Notes: generated by a model not told the origin, from the sequence alone. 64,000 nt of DNA from Microbispora siamensis (GCF_016863095.1 NZ_BOOF01000017.1:62001-126000), one strand, 5' to 3'. Counted from the stretch's first letter, positions 17,037 to 26,331 are shown. Numbers and translations are program-made.

Positions 17037-18095
17037 TCAGCGGATGGTCCAGGTGTCCCCGCCGTGGAGCAGGTCGGCGAGGCTGCCCGTGCCCTTGTCG
17101 GCCGTGGCCGTCTGGACCTGCTCGTTGAGGAGCTGGTCGTACGACGGCCGGTCGATGGAGCGGAAGACGCCGATCGGCACGTGCTCGAACGCCGGCTCGT
17201 CCAGCCGCGACAGCGCGAACGCCAGCGACGGGTCGGGGTTGTGTGCGTCGTGCACGAGGATCTCTCCGTCGGAGACCTCGGCGCGGCGCACGACCTCGAC
17301 GCCGCCCGTGGGCGACAGCCGTACGGCGCGTTCGTTGTCGCCGGTGCCGAAGACGATCGGCTGCCCGTGCTCGAGCCGGACGGTGATCTCGTCGCGGGTG
17401 CCCGGGTCCTTCAGGGTGTCGAAGGCGCCGTCGTTGAAGATGTTGCAGTTCTGGTAGATCTCCACCAGCGAGGCGCCGCGGTGCTCGGCGGCCTGGCGCA
17501 GCACGCCCTGCAGGTGCTTGCGGTCGCTGTCGATGGTCCGGGCGACGAACCCGGCCTCGGCCCCGAGCGCCAGCGAGATCGGGTTGAACGGCTTGTCCAG
17601 CGACCCCATCGGCGTCGACTTGGTGATCTTGCCGATCTCGCTCGTGGGGGAGTACTGCCCCTTGGTCAGGCCGTAGATCCTGTTGTTGAACAGCAGGATG
17701 TTCAGGTTGACGTTGCGGCGCAGCGCGTGGATCAGGTGGTTGCCGCCGATCGACAGCGCGTCGCCGTCACCGGTGATCACCCATACCGACAGGTCCGGCC
17801 GGGAGGCGGCCAGCCCGGTGGCGATGGCCGGAGCTCGCCCGTGGATCGAGTGGAACCCGTAGGTGTTGAGGTAGTACGGGAAGCGCGAGGAGCAGCCGAT
17901 GCCCGAGACGAACACGATGTTCTCGCGCTTGAGCCCCAGCTCGGGCAGGAAGCTCTGCACCGCCGCCAGGATCGCGTAGTCACCGCAGCCCGGGCACCAG
18001 CGCACCTCCTGGTCGGACTTGAAGTCCTTCAGCGTCTGCTTGACGTCCGTACGGGGGATGAGGGCCAGGCCCTTGCCGTTGAGGGTGTCAGTCAC
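17037..18095 (-). CDS. korB: 2-oxoacid:ferredoxin oxidoreductase, beta subunit
   Basis: 352 aa. The beta subunit binds thiamine diphosphate and one [4Fe-4S] cluster. Seen: RWCPGCGDYAI near residue 33, FVSGIGCSSR, and the ThDP signature ITGDGDALSIGGNHL followed by NNRIYGLTKGQ. It overlaps korA by 8 bp, so the subunits are translationally coupled. The enzyme oxidatively decarboxylates a 2-oxoacid (most likely 2-oxoglutarate) to an acyl-CoA and reduces ferredoxin. Its closeness to a partial complex I that lacks the NADH module suggests that reduced ferredoxin may feed that complex. Confidence 0.92.
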   Translation of the reverse strand: MTDTLNGKGLALIPRTDVKQTLKDFKSDQEVRWCPGCGDYAILAAVQSFLPELGLKRENIVFVSGIGCSSRFPYYLNTYGFHSIHGRAPAIATGLAASRPDLSVWVITGDGDALSIGGNHLIHALRRNVNLNILLFNNRIYGLTKGQYSPTSEIGKITKSTPMGSLDKPFNPISLALGAEAGFVARTIDSDRKHLQGVLRQAAEHRGASLVEIYQNCNIFNDGAFDTLKDPGTRDEITVRLEHGQPIVFGTGDNERAVRLSPTGGVEVVRRAEVSDGEILVHDAHNPDPSLAFALSRLDEPAFEHVPIGVFRSIDRPSYDQLLNEQVQTATADKGTGSLADLLHGGDTWTIR

Positions 18096-19935
18096 TTTCG
18101 ATCACGTCCTGAATGACGGCGGCGAGCTCGGCGGCCTTGAACGGGAGCCCGCGCACCCGGTTGTAGCTGATCACGTCGACCAGGTAACGGGCCCGCAGCA
18201 GCATGGCGAGCTGGCCGAGGTTGATCTCCGGCAGCAGCACCTTGTCGTAGGAGCGCAGCACCTCGCCGGTGTTGGCGGGCAGCGGGTTCAGGTGCCGCAG
18301 GTGCGCCTGGGCCACCTTGTGCCCACTCGCGCGCACCCGGCGGGCCGCCGCCGCGATCGGCCCGTACGTCGAGCCCCAGCCGAGCACGAGCACCCGGGCG
18401 TCGCCGTCGGGGTCGTCCACGACCAGGTCGGGCACGTCGATGCCGTCGATCTTGGCCTGGCGCAGCCGCACCATCTTGTCGTGGTTGTCCGGGTCGTAGG
18501 AGATGTTCCCGGTGCCGTCGGCCTTCTCGATGCCGCCGATCCGGTGCTCCAACCCCGCCGTGCCCGGCACCGCCCACGGGCGGGCCAGCGTCTCCGGGTC
18601 GCGCAGATAAGGCAGGTAGGTCGTGCCGTCCGCACCGTTGGGCTCGGTGGTGAACAGCACCGAGATGTCCGGCAGCTCGTCGATGTCCGGGATGCGCCAC
18701 GGCTCCGAACCGTTGGCCAGGTAGCCGTCCGACAGCAGCATGACCGGCGTGCGGTACTTCAGCGCGATCCGCGCCGCCTCGATCGCCATCGTGAAGCAGT
18801 CCGACGGGGTGGCCGCCGCCAGCACCGGCACCGGCGACTCGCCGTTGCGGCCGTACATCGCCATCAGCAGGTCGGTCTGCTCGGTCTTGGTCGGCATGCC
18901 GGTCGAGGGCCCGGCCCGCTGCACGTCCACGATGATCAGCGGAAGCTCCGTGGTCACCGCGAGGCCCACGGTCTCGGCCTTGAGCGCGATGCCCGGGCCG
19001 GAGGTCGTGGTCACGCCGAGCGACCCGCCGAAGGCGGCCCCGAGAGCCGCGCCCACGCCGGCGATCTCGTCCTCGGCCTGGAACGTCCGGACCCCGAACC
19101 GCTTGTGCTTGGACAGCTCGTGCAGGATGTCGGAGGCCGGGGTGATCGGGTAGGACCCGAGGAACAGCGGCAGCTTCGACTGCACCGACGCCGCGATCAG
19201 CCCGTACGCCAGGGCCTGGTTGCCGGAGATGTTCCGGTAGGTGCCCGGGCGGAGCGTGGCCGGCTTGATCTCGTAGGAGACCGAGAAGGACTCGGTCGTC
19301 TCGCCGTAGTTCCAGCCCGCCTGGAAGGCCGCGATGTTCGCCTTGGCGATCTCCGGCTTCTTGGCGAACTTGGCCTCCAGGAACTGGATCGTCCCCTCGG
19401 TCGGCCGGTGGTACAGCCACGACAGCAGCCCGAGCGCGAACATGTTCTTGGCCCGCTCGGCGTCCTTCTTGGAGATGTCGTAACCCTCGAGCGCCTTGAC
19501 CGTCAGCGAGGTCAGCGGCACCGCGTGCAGGCGCCACTCGGCCAGCGAGTCGTCCTCGAGCGGGTTGCCGTCGTAGCCCACCTTGGCCAGGTTGCGCTTG
19601 GTGAACTCGTCGGTGTTCGCGATGATGTCGGCGCCCTTGGGCAGGTCGCCGAGGTTCGCCTTCAACGCGGCGGGATTCATGGCGACGAGCACGTTGGGCG
19701 CGTCGCCGGGGGTCAGGATGTCGTGGTCGGCGAAGTGCAACTGGAAGCTCGACACCCCGGGGAGGGTGCCGGCGGGAGCGCGGATCTCCGCCGGGAAGTT
19801 GGGGAGCGTCGACAGGTCGTTGCCGAACTGGGCCGTCTCCGCCGTGAACCGATCACCGGTGAGCTGCATTCCGTCGCCGGAGTCACCCGCGAACCGGATG
19901 ATCACGCGGTCGAGTTGCTGAACCTGCTTGGTCAC
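18088..19935 (-). CDS. korA: 2-oxoacid:ferredoxin oxidoreductase, fused gamma-alpha subunit
   Basis: 615 aa from GTG 19935. The N-terminal gamma domain (about residues 8-190) begins RVIIRFAGDSGDGMQLTGDRF. The alpha domain follows with SGNQALAYGLIAASVQSKL, FLGSYPITPASDI, QAEDEIAGVGAALGAAFGG and TSGPGIALKAETVGLA, all characteristic of the pyrimidine-binding subunit. No separate delta/ferredoxin subunit gene is present, as usual for the two-subunit actinobacterial enzyme. The gene diverges from nuoA across a 369-bp gap. Confidence 0.93.
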   Translation of the reverse strand: MTKQVQQLDRVIIRFAGDSGDGMQLTGDRFTAETAQFGNDLSTLPNFPAEIRAPAGTLPGVSSFQLHFADHDILTPGDAPNVLVAMNPAALKANLGDLPKGADIIANTDEFTKRNLAKVGYDGNPLEDDSLAEWRLHAVPLTSLTVKALEGYDISKKDAERAKNMFALGLLSWLYHRPTEGTIQFLEAKFAKKPEIAKANIAAFQAGWNYGETTESFSVSYEIKPATLRPGTYRNISGNQALAYGLIAASVQSKLPLFLGSYPITPASDILHELSKHKRFGVRTFQAEDEIAGVGAALGAAFGGSLGVTTTSGPGIALKAETVGLAVTTELPLIIVDVQRAGPSTGMPTKTEQTDLLMAMYGRNGESPVPVLAAATPSDCFTMAIEAARIALKYRTPVMLLSDGYLANGSEPWRIPDIDELPDISVLFTTEPNGADGTTYLPYLRDPETLARPWAVPGTAGLEHRIGGIEKADGTGNISYDPDNHDKMVRLRQAKIDGIDVPDLVVDDPDGDARVLVLGWGSTYGPIAAAARRVRASGHKVAQAHLRHLNPLPANTGEVLRSYDKVLLPEINLGQLAMLLRARYLVDVISYNRVRGLPFKAAELAAVIQDVIESD

Positions 19936-20304
19936 AGCTCCTCAGTCCTCCTTGACGCGCCCAGGGCTGCCTGCTGGTGGCACGTTGTCATATCCATGCT
20001 AGATCCATCGGGGTCACGCTGGTTTTTCGTAGATGCGCACTTGAGGCGCGCTCTACCGGGACTTTCCGCACCTGTGGCGCGTTCCCGCTGGTGCCTCGGC
20101 CGCCGAGGGCGGCGCACCGTCAGCTTCGCGAACCGTCCGGGCGACACAGGCCCGACGCGAGCCGGCACAGGTCCAGGTGCAAGCGGGCGACGAGCTTGAT
20201 TCGGGTCACGATCCTCAACTATATGCGGGGGACTCGGATGTGACCGTCAGGTGTTCAGCCCTTGAGATCGTGCCGGGGTTATCCTCGAGACCTGGGAGGC
20301 GGTT
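19936..20304. other. Divergent korA/nuoA intergenic region
   Basis: No credible gene is visible in these 369 bp. The region must hold the divergent promoters for korAB and the partial nuo operon. One candidate nuo promoter is listed separately. A ribosome-binding GAGGAG lies directly before the korA GTG, and GGGAGG before nuoA. Confidence 0.6.
20196..20225 (+). promoter_or_regulatory. Candidate promoter for nuoA
   Basis: TTGATT (20196-20201) and TATATG (20220-20225) are separated by 18 bases and lie about 80 bases upstream of the nuoA start. They match the housekeeping sigma pattern only moderately, so this is a suggestion. Confidence 0.35.
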
Positions 20305-20676
20305 ATGAGTGGATACTTCGGCTCATATGCCGTGGTCGTCGTCCTCTTCCTCGTCGGCATGGCGATCTTCGCGGGCGGATTGTTCGTGAACCGCATGTTA
20401 CGTCCCAGTCGGCCGACCCCCGAGAAGCTCACGACGTACGAGTGCGGGGTCGATCCCGTCGGCGAGGGCTGGGCGCAGTCGCAGATCCGCTACTACGTCT
20501 TCACGTACCTCTACGTGGTCTTCGCCGTCGACGCCGTGTTCCTGTTCCCCTGGGCCACCGTCTTCGCCGCCCCCGGGTACGGCATGACGACGCTGGTGGA
20601 GATGTTCGTCTTCCTCGCGTTCATCGCGCTCGGCATCCTGTACGCCTGGCGCAAGAGGGTGCTGGGCTGGACGTGA
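20305..20676 (+). CDS. nuoA: NADH-quinone oxidoreductase-like subunit A
   Basis: 123 aa with three hydrophobic segments and the family signature [11 protein letters not shown], including the conserved loop Cys, and [15 protein letters not shown] precedes the ATG. In the usual second-helix motif FDVE, the sequence reads FAVD, so one normally conserved acidic residue is replaced by Ala and the Glu by Asp. It is the first gene of a plus-strand operon. The complex would couple electron transfer to ion pumping in the cytoplasmic membrane. Confidence 0.92.
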   Translation: MSGYFGSYAVVVVLFLVGMAIFAGGLFVNRMLRPSRPTPEKLTTYECGVDPVGEGWAQSQIRYYVFTYLYVVFAVDAVFLFPWATVFAAPGYGMTTLVEMFVFLAFIALGILYAWRKRVLGWT

Positions 20677-20722
20677 CCCGACCGGCTCCGAGGAGGACAA
20701 TGGACGGCATGGCGGTGACCGC

Positions 20723-21241
20723 ATGCCCGTGAACGATCTCCCGATGCCCACGGTGGGGCCGGTGTCCCGGCTGGCGCCCAAGCCGATGAAGTTCGTGCTG
20801 AACTGGGGCCGGCGCTACTCGCTGTGGGTCTTCAACTTCGGGCTGGCCTGCTGCGCCATCGAGTTCATCGCCACGTCGATGAGCAGGCACGACTTCATCC
20901 GCTTCGGGGTGATCCCGTTCGCCAACGGCCCTCGGCAGGCCGACCTGATGATCGTGTCGGGCACGGTGACCGACAAGATGGCTCCCGCCGTACGGCGGCT
21001 GTACGAGCAGATGCCCGACCCCAAGTACGTGATCTCGTTCGGCGCCTGCTCCAACTCGGGCGGGCCCTACTGGGACTCGTACTGCGTCACCAAGGGCGTG
21101 GACCAGATCATCCCGGTGGACGTGTACGTCCCCGGGTGCCCGCCCCGCCCCGAGGCGCTGCTCCACGGGATCATGAAGCTCCAGGAGAAGATCGCCGGCG
21201 AGACGCTGGAGGACCGATACCTGCCGGGGGCCGACGCATGA
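20723..21241 (+). CDS. nuoB: NADH-quinone oxidoreductase-like subunit B
   Basis: 172 aa. This peripheral subunit ligates iron-sulfur cluster N2. The four expected Cys positions are visible: the adjacent pair in GLACCAIEF, one in FGACSNSGG and one in [12 protein letters not shown]. Length and motifs are standard. The start is ATG 20723, 46 bp after nuoA. The stop overlaps the nuoC start by 4 bp (ATGA), indicating translational coupling. Confidence 0.94.
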   Translation: MPVNDLPMPTVGPVSRLAPKPMKFVLNWGRRYSLWVFNFGLACCAIEFIATSMSRHDFIRFGVIPFANGPRQADLMIVSGTVTDKMAPAVRRLYEQMPDPKYVISFGACSNSGGPYWDSYCVTKGVDQIIPVDVYVPGCPPRPEALLHGIMKLQEKIAGETLEDRYLPGADA

Positions 21242-21768
21242 GCGCTGAGGCCGTGCGTGAGCGGTACGGCTCACGCGTCACCGACTCCTTCGGCCAGGAC
21301 GTGCTCGACGTGGACCCCGGCGAGTGGACCGACGCGCTGGCGTTCGCGCGCTCGGCCGGATTCGAGTTCTTCGACTGGCTGACCGCCGTGGACGAGCCGC
21401 CCGAGGCGTTCTCCGTCGTGGCCCACGTGTTCGACCCGGTCGCGTTCGCGCACCTGCTCGTGCGCACCCGGGTGCCGCGCGCGGACCCCCGCCTGCCGAC
21501 CGCCACCGGCGTCTTCCGGGGGGCGAACTGGCACGAGCGGGAGACGTACGAGATGTTCGGCGTGGTCTTCGACGGCCATCCGGACCTGCGCCCGCTGCTG
21601 CTGCCGGACGGCTTCGAGGGCCACCCGCTGCGCAAGGACTTCGTGCTGGCCGCCCGGGTCGCCAAGGCCTGGCCCGGGGCCAAGGAACCGGGCGAGTCCG
21701 ACCACGGCTCGCCGAGCCGCCGCAGGATGCTGCCCCCGGGCGTGCCGCCCGACTGGGCCTCCGGGTGA
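21238..21768 (+). CDS. nuoC: NADH-quinone oxidoreductase-like subunit C
   Basis: 176 aa from ATG 21238, overlapping the nuoB stop. The 30-kDa subunit signature is present: [16 protein letters not shown], then [16 protein letters not shown] and HPLRKDF. The tail is rich in Pro/Gly/Arg. It is not fused to NuoD, and no nuoD gene follows: nuoH starts 10 bp downstream. The missing 49-kDa subunit is the main oddity of this operon. Confidence 0.92.
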   Translation: MSAEAVRERYGSRVTDSFGQDVLDVDPGEWTDALAFARSAGFEFFDWLTAVDEPPEAFSVVAHVFDPVAFAHLLVRTRVPRADPRLPTATGVFRGANWHERETYEMFGVVFDGHPDLRPLLLPDGFEGHPLRKDFVLAARVAKAWPGAKEPGESDHGSPSRRRMLPPGVPPDWASG

Positions 21769-21778
21769 GAGGGGTTCC

Positions 21779-22732
21779 ATGGCCGAGGTGCTCGGTGCAG
21801 CGGTCCGGCTGGTCGTCGTGGTGGCGGCGTTCCTGCTGCTGCCGCTGATCGTCGGGCAGATGGAGCACAAGGCCATGGCCCACATGCAGTCGCGCCTCGG
21901 GCCGATGTACGCCGGGAGGTTCCACGGGTGGGCGCAGCTCCTGGCGGACGGCGTCAAGTTCGTCCAGAAGGAGGACGTCATCCCGGCCGCGGCCGACCGG
22001 CGGGTCTTCGCCATCGCCCCGGCGGTGGCGCTCGTGCCGTACCTCGTCGTGATGGTCGTGATCCCCGTCGGCCCCGGGCTCGCGGCCGTGGACCTCGACG
22101 CCGGGCTGTTCTTCGTGCTGGCGGTGATGGGCGTCGGCGTGCTCGGCGCGATCATGGCCGGGTGGGCCTCGGCCAACAAGTACAGCGTGCTCGGCGGCAT
22201 CCGGGCGGCCGCCCAGCTCATGTCGTACGAGCTGCCGCTGGTGCTCGCCGCCTCCAGCGTGGCGATGGCCGCGGGCACGCTGTCCCTGCAGGGCATCGCC
22301 GAGCAGTGGCGCTGGTGGTGGCTCCCCTGGCAGGCGATCGGGGCCTTCGTGTTCTTCGTCGCCGGCCTGGCCGAGCTGCGCCGGCCGCCGTTCGACATGC
22401 CGATCGCGGAATCCGAGATCATCATGGGTCCGATGACCGAGTACGCCGGGTTCCGCTTCGCCCTGTTCATGCTGGCCGAATACGCCGGGATCGTGGTTTT
22501 GTCCGCCCTCACGACCGTGCTGTTCCTCGGCGGCTGGCAGGGGCCCCTCCTGCCCGGCCCGGTGTGGACGCTGCTCAAGGTCTTCGCCCTGGCCTTCGTC
22601 GTCATCTGGGTGCGCGTCAGCTACCCACGGCTGCGCGAGGACCAGCTGCAGAAGTTCGCCTGGACCGTCCTGGTGCCCCTCGCCCTCCTCCAGCTCGCCC
22701 TCACCGGAGTCGTCAGGGTCCTCATCGCCTGA
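21779..22732 (+). CDS. nuoH: NADH-quinone oxidoreductase-like subunit H
   Basis: 317 aa, membrane subunit next to the quinone site, with about eight hydrophobic segments. Typical stretches are LIVGQMEHKAMAHMQSRLGP and GWASANKYSVLGGIRAAAQ. The acidic loop reads RRPPFDMPIAESEIIMGPMTEY, where canonical proteins usually have P-E-A/G-E; one acidic position is therefore changed to Ile. The gene ends six bases before a convergent minus-strand lipoprotein gene, which breaks the nuo operon here. Confidence 0.93.
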   Translation: MAEVLGAAVRLVVVVAAFLLLPLIVGQMEHKAMAHMQSRLGPMYAGRFHGWAQLLADGVKFVQKEDVIPAAADRRVFAIAPAVALVPYLVVMVVIPVGPGLAAVDLDAGLFFVLAVMGVGVLGAIMAGWASANKYSVLGGIRAAAQLMSYELPLVLAASSVAMAAGTLSLQGIAEQWRWWWLPWQAIGAFVFFVAGLAELRRPPFDMPIAESEIIMGPMTEYAGFRFALFMLAEYAGIVVLSALTTVLFLGGWQGPLLPGPVWTLLKVFALAFVVIWVRVSYPRLREDQLQKFAWTVLVPLALLQLALTGVVRVLIA

Positions 22733-22738
22733 GCGCGA

Positions 22739-23077
22739 TCACAACGGGCACTTCCACCCCGGCCACCCCGCCGTCGCCTCGTCCTCCCACGCCTGCAGGG
22801 TCTTACCCGCGTAGACGGTCTCGCGATGAACACTGAGCCATTCGACGAGCTCCGCGCTTCCCCGGACCTTGTCCTTCACGAGCCAGGGCTGGTCGCGAAG
22901 GTGGGCCTCGGGGATGCGGCGGTGGTCCACAAGGCACTGGACCACCGCGACGAGCGCTGGGTCGCGCCGTTGTACTTCGTCGTCCACCGGCCTGTGCGGC
23001 TTTTCGTTCCTCGTGCATGCGGACAGGGCGAGCGCCATGAACAGGAGAACTGCGGTCCTCGCCTTCAGAGCACTCAC
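22739..23077 (-). CDS. Small lipoprotein resembling the C-terminus of its upstream neighbour
   Basis: 112 aa from GTG 23077, which overlaps the upstream gene's stop by 4 bp (GTGA), so translation is coupled. The signal peptide (VSALKARTAVLLFMALALSAC) ends in a lipobox. The rest, VVQCLVDHRRIP...AELVEWLSVHRETVYAGKTLQAW, aligns with the last ~60 residues of the upstream 660-aa protein (VVQGLIASGALHP...AEFVEWLSEHAETSYGGRTLLQW). It may be an anchored partner, a decoy or an immunity-like protein. Function unknown. Confidence 0.72.
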   Translation of the reverse strand: MSALKARTAVLLFMALALSACTRNEKPHRPVDDEVQRRDPALVAVVQCLVDHRRIPEAHLRDQPWLVKDKVRGSAELVEWLSVHRETVYAGKTLQAWEDEATAGWPGWKCPL

Positions 23078-25056
23078 TGCTGCATCCTCATCGCTTCCTG
23101 CGCGGACCTGATCCACTGGAGCAGGGTCCTGCCGCCGTAGGAGGTCTCCGCGTGTTCGCTGAGCCACTCGACGAATTCGGCGTTGGGCGTCAGCCTGCCG
23201 TTCGTGTACCAGCCGGCGTCACGCGGTGGATGAAGCGCCCCCGAAGCGATGAGGCCCTGTACCACCGGCACCTCGATCTGAAGAACCTGCGTGCGGAAGG
23301 CGTCCGCGTTGTCCTTGAGCGCGCGCAACGCGTGGTCCGTGTCGAACGACTCGTTCAGCACCGGCGCGAAACCGCCCGTCAGGAACTGCGCGATGGTTCC
23401 CGGTCCCCATGGGTTGCTGAAGCTGAGCGCGCCGAAACCTCCGGTCAGGATCGCGAAAGCGGTCTGGTTTCGCGTCTCCTCTTCGTCTCGCAACTGCTCG
23501 TCGGCGAAGTGCCGATCGTTCTGCAGGCGCTGCACCGCTCCGTACAGGCCGGCCATTTCGCTGAGGTAATCCGCATCGGATGGATCCTTGACGGTGGCCG
23601 CGACGGCGACCGCCACGCGAGCGTTGAGTATGCCCTTGAACCGTCCGAACTCCTCCGGTGTCCGCAACGCCTGCGCCAGCATCGCCTCCAGTTCACTGTT
23701 CCTGATCACCACCGTCCACGGATTGGCGGGATCGTTCTCCTTCGGCAGCGGCTGGGAGGTGAAGTCATGCCCCACTGACTTGGCGAAGTCGGGCAGGTAG
23801 CGCTCGGCGGTGTAGATCAGCGGCTGGCGGATCTTGCCGGGCAGCACCGTCTGCGGGTGGAGCTTGGAGAATTCGGCGGTGGCTTGGACGATGTGGACGA
23901 CGGACCAGGCGGACTCCTCGGCGTCGGGGGAGGTGCCGCGCTCGGCCGAGACGGCGGCTTTGAGGAAGGCCGCGGGGGGAGCGGAAAGATCCACCTGGCC
24001 GGTGGGGGGAAGCGTGCCGCCCGGGTGCACGTACGAGCTCAGGAAGGGCCCCGGGTCGTAACCGGGGGTGTGCCAGGAGTCGCTGACGAGCATGCGGGCG
24101 TATTTGAAGCCGGTGGCGGGATCGCCCAGCACGTGCCGGGCGGCCAGGCCGTTCTCGGCGGCCCGCTGGAGGACGGCCCCCACGGCGTCGTACTCCGCCA
24201 TCAGCCGCTGCTGACGTGAGGCGTCGGCGTCCGTCTCCAGCTCGCCGCGGGCGGGAGGCCAGATCGTCTTGCCGGCGGCGCGGGCGTCGAGCATGGCGCG
24301 GGTCAGGTCGGCGAGTAGGCGGGAATCCCATGACCTGCCCTCGGGGCCGTACTTCACGAGCATCCCGACCGACCAGGGGTCGGAGTTCCGGGTGAGGGCG
24401 GCACGGGTCTCGGCGGGCAGGAGGGGCCGCCGGTCCTCGCCCGTGCCGACGCGCATCTGGCTGGCGGCGGCCAGGGACGCCCCGAGGGCCCGCAGTACGC
24501 TCGCGCTCTCCGCGCTGAACAGGGCGGCTCCGGTCCGTTCGTAGAGCGCACGGGCCGCCCGCAGCGCGAGCGGCCCCGCGCCCGCCCAGAAGGCCGCCTG
24601 GTAGTCCTTGTCGCCGAGGTGCTGCCGCAGGCGCTCCGACAGCCCCGACAGGGCGATGCGCGTGTCCTGGGGATTCTTGCCCGCGAGGGCGGTGGTCAGT
24701 GCCTCGGCGTCGCGCTTGCCCTGGTAGCCGCTCTGCCCGGTCGCCTCCCAGTCCAGCCGTACGTTCGGGGGACGGTCGATGGTGAGCCCGAGGGCGCCGG
24801 GCGCGCGGGTCAGTGCGTTCCAGCCCTGCTGCCGCGCCAGTTCGTACGCCCTGGTCGTGCGGGCGTCCATGTCGCGGACGTCGTCGAGCGCGGCGGCGAT
24901 CAGGCCGGGCAACGACGTCGTGCCGACTTCGCTCCCCCATTTCTGCATTTTTTGCTGTATGAGCGGACTGTGCCGGGCCAGCAGATCGTGGAGCTGTTCG
25001 AGCCGTTTGGTCAGCTCCTTGAGATTCGCGGGATCGACTCCGACGAATTCGCCCAC
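23074..25056 (-). CDS. Large helical protein (DUF6571-like) partnered with a WXG100-like protein
   Basis: 660 aa from GTG 25056, with GGAAGGAA 6 bases upstream; longer in-frame starts overlap the upstream gene. The N-terminus, VGEFVGVDPANLKELTKRL then LARHSPLIQQKMQKWGSE, resembles the helical leader of DUF6571-type proteins that accompany WXG100 proteins in actinomycetes. The body is rich in Ala/Leu helices with no catalytic motif I can name. There is a hydrophobic Gly-rich stretch near residue 560 (AFAILTGGFGALSFSNPWG). A type VII secretion-related surface or effector role is inferred from the neighbour only. Confidence 0.7.
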   Translation of the reverse strand: MGEFVGVDPANLKELTKRLEQLHDLLARHSPLIQQKMQKWGSEVGTTSLPGLIAAALDDVRDMDARTTRAYELARQQGWNALTRAPGALGLTIDRPPNVRLDWEATGQSGYQGKRDAEALTTALAGKNPQDTRIALSGLSERLRQHLGDKDYQAAFWAGAGPLALRAARALYERTGAALFSAESASVLRALGASLAAASQMRVGTGEDRRPLLPAETRAALTRNSDPWSVGMLVKYGPEGRSWDSRLLADLTRAMLDARAAGKTIWPPARGELETDADASRQQRLMAEYDAVGAVLQRAAENGLAARHVLGDPATGFKYARMLVSDSWHTPGYDPGPFLSSYVHPGGTLPPTGQVDLSAPPAAFLKAAVSAERGTSPDAEESAWSVVHIVQATAEFSKLHPQTVLPGKIRQPLIYTAERYLPDFAKSVGHDFTSQPLPKENDPANPWTVVIRNSELEAMLAQALRTPEEFGRFKGILNARVAVAVAATVKDPSDADYLSEMAGLYGAVQRLQNDRHFADEQLRDEEETRNQTAFAILTGGFGALSFSNPWGPGTIAQFLTGGFAPVLNESFDTDHALRALKDNADAFRTQVLQIEVPVVQGLIASGALHPPRDAGWYTNGRLTPNAEFVEWLSEHAETSYGGRTLLQWIRSAQEAMRMQQ

Positions 25057-25079
25057 GGCATTCCTTCCGTCGCGGCGGT

Positions 25080-25340
25080 CTACGAGGCGGCTTTTCGGCG
25101 CTCCGCCTCCTCCACGCGGGCGATCAGGCGCGGCTGCTCGGCGAGTACGGCGTCGAACAGCCTGGTGAGCTGCGTTTTGCGGGTGTTCCAACCGGCGGCC
25201 CAGCGGTCGGCCGCATGCCCCTGCCAGGTGTGGTCCCCGAACATCGCGGGGACGGCGGTGAGCGCCTGGAGAACGTCTCGTACGGCGGTGGCGGCCGCGG
25301 CCATGTCCGCCCTGCATTCGGCGATCTCGGATGTCGTCAC
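25080..25340 (-). CDS. WXG100/ESAT-6-like small protein
   Basis: 86 aa from GTG 25340, with GGGAGGGG just upstream. It is a predicted helical hairpin with a W-x-G type turn in DHTWQGHAADRW near the middle, the usual size and layout of WXG100 proteins, which are exported as dimers by type VII secretion. The 660-aa partner starts 23 bp downstream, so the two form an operon with the small lipoprotein. No secretion ATPase (EccC) or other ESX component lies in the window. Confidence 0.7.
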   Translation of the reverse strand: MTTSEIAECRADMAAAATAVRDVLQALTAVPAMFGDHTWQGHAADRWAAGWNTRKTQLTRLFDAVLAEQPRLIARVEEAERRKAAS

Positions 25341-25440
25341 TGACCCCTCCCGCTGTCACGGCTGACGCATCCCAAAGCCTAAGGAAACGCCGATGGCCCA
25401 GCCAGGGATATGTGCGACGACAACCGGGATTACCGAATGA

Positions 25441-26331
25441 CTATGGGAGGAAAATGCCGTATTCGGCGAGGTCGGCGGTGAGGTGCGGGGGCAGGGAGGC
25501 GGCGGCCGACACGTCCTCGGCCGAGACGAAGCCGCCGACCTGGTCGCGTACGCGCACGATCTGTTCGGCGAGCGCGGGCGTCAGGCCGGGCAGGTTCGCG
25601 ATCACCGGGGCGGGGGCGCGGTTGACGTCGACCAGGCCGCCGTCGTCGTACTGCCGGGGCAGGTCGGGCCGCCCGATCCGCAGTTCGCGCGCCATGACCG
25701 GATCGTGCTGTGCCAGTTCCCTGGCCTGCTGCCGCAGCGCTCGACGGTGCTGCGCGAGCGCGATCGCCTGCTCGTTCCCGGTCTCGTACGGCGCGGCGTC
25801 GCCGAACACCTGTCTCCTGACCGCGAGGGAGTGCACGGTGCCGATGAGCCAGGGGCCGAGCATGCACAGGACCATGGCGACGGACGCCGGAACCGGCACC
25901 TCCGTCGCCTCGTACAGCTCGGCGAGGTAGATCCACAGGCCGGTGGCCGTGGCGTACCCGGCGGAGGCGAGCCCGTACCACACGCTGCGGCGGCGGATGG
26001 CCGCGTACATCATGCTGAAGGGAGTGCCGAAGCCGCAGGTGTACAGCGGGGCGAGCGCCCACAGGTAGCTGGGGGCGCTGGACGGCCGCTGCTGCACGGG
26101 CGGCGGCGTCGGGGGAATCGGTGGCGGCGGAGGTAGCGGCACAGGTGGCTGTGCGGGCGGCGGTGGATAGACGCCGTAGGGCCCCGGCTGCCCCTGCTGA
26201 CCCTGCTGTCCGTACGGCCCCCGGTGGCGGTACGGATCCTGCGGTCCGTATGGTCCCTGCGGACCCCGTGGCCCCTGCGGTGGTCCCTGCGGTCCGGGCG
26301 GGTAACCTCCCGGCCCCCCATAGCCGTTCAT
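25441..26331 (-). CDS. Pro/Gln-rich membrane protein with C-terminal helix-hairpin-helix
   Basis: 296 aa from ATG 26331 ([13 protein letters not shown]). Residues 1-85 are Pro/Gly/Gln-rich. Two or three membrane segments follow ([14 protein letters not shown] region, [31 protein letters not shown]). After a basic/Gln helix comes [25 protein letters not shown], a ComEA-like helix-hairpin-helix motif that usually binds DNA. Membrane anchoring plus a DNA-binding-type motif suggests a DNA-uptake or scaffold role, but ComEA itself is extracytoplasmic and much smaller. Function open. Confidence 0.7.
   Translation of the reverse strand: MNGYGGPGGYPPGPQGPPQGPRGPQGPYGPQDPYRHRGPYGQQGQQGQPGPYGVYPPPPAQPPVPLPPPPPIPPTPPPVQQRPSSAPSYLWALAPLYTCGFGTPFSMMYAAIRRRSVWYGLASAGYATATGLWIYLAELYEATEVPVPASVAMVLCMLGPWLIGTVHSLAVRRQVFGDAAPYETGNEQAIALAQHRRALRQQARELAQHDPVMARELRIGRPDLPRQYDDGGLVDVNRAPAPVIANLPGLTPALAEQIVRVRDQVGGFVSAEDVSAAASLPPHLTADLAEYGIFLP

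Noticed and set aside
18019-20199. 726-aa open frame on the plus strand opposite korA/korB
   Set aside because: Composition is His/Arg/Val-rich without any motif, and the minus-strand korA and korB are unmistakable.
20262-20285. TTGAGA and TATCCT as a nuoA promoter
   Set aside because: The spacer is only 12 bases, too short for a sigma-70-type promoter.
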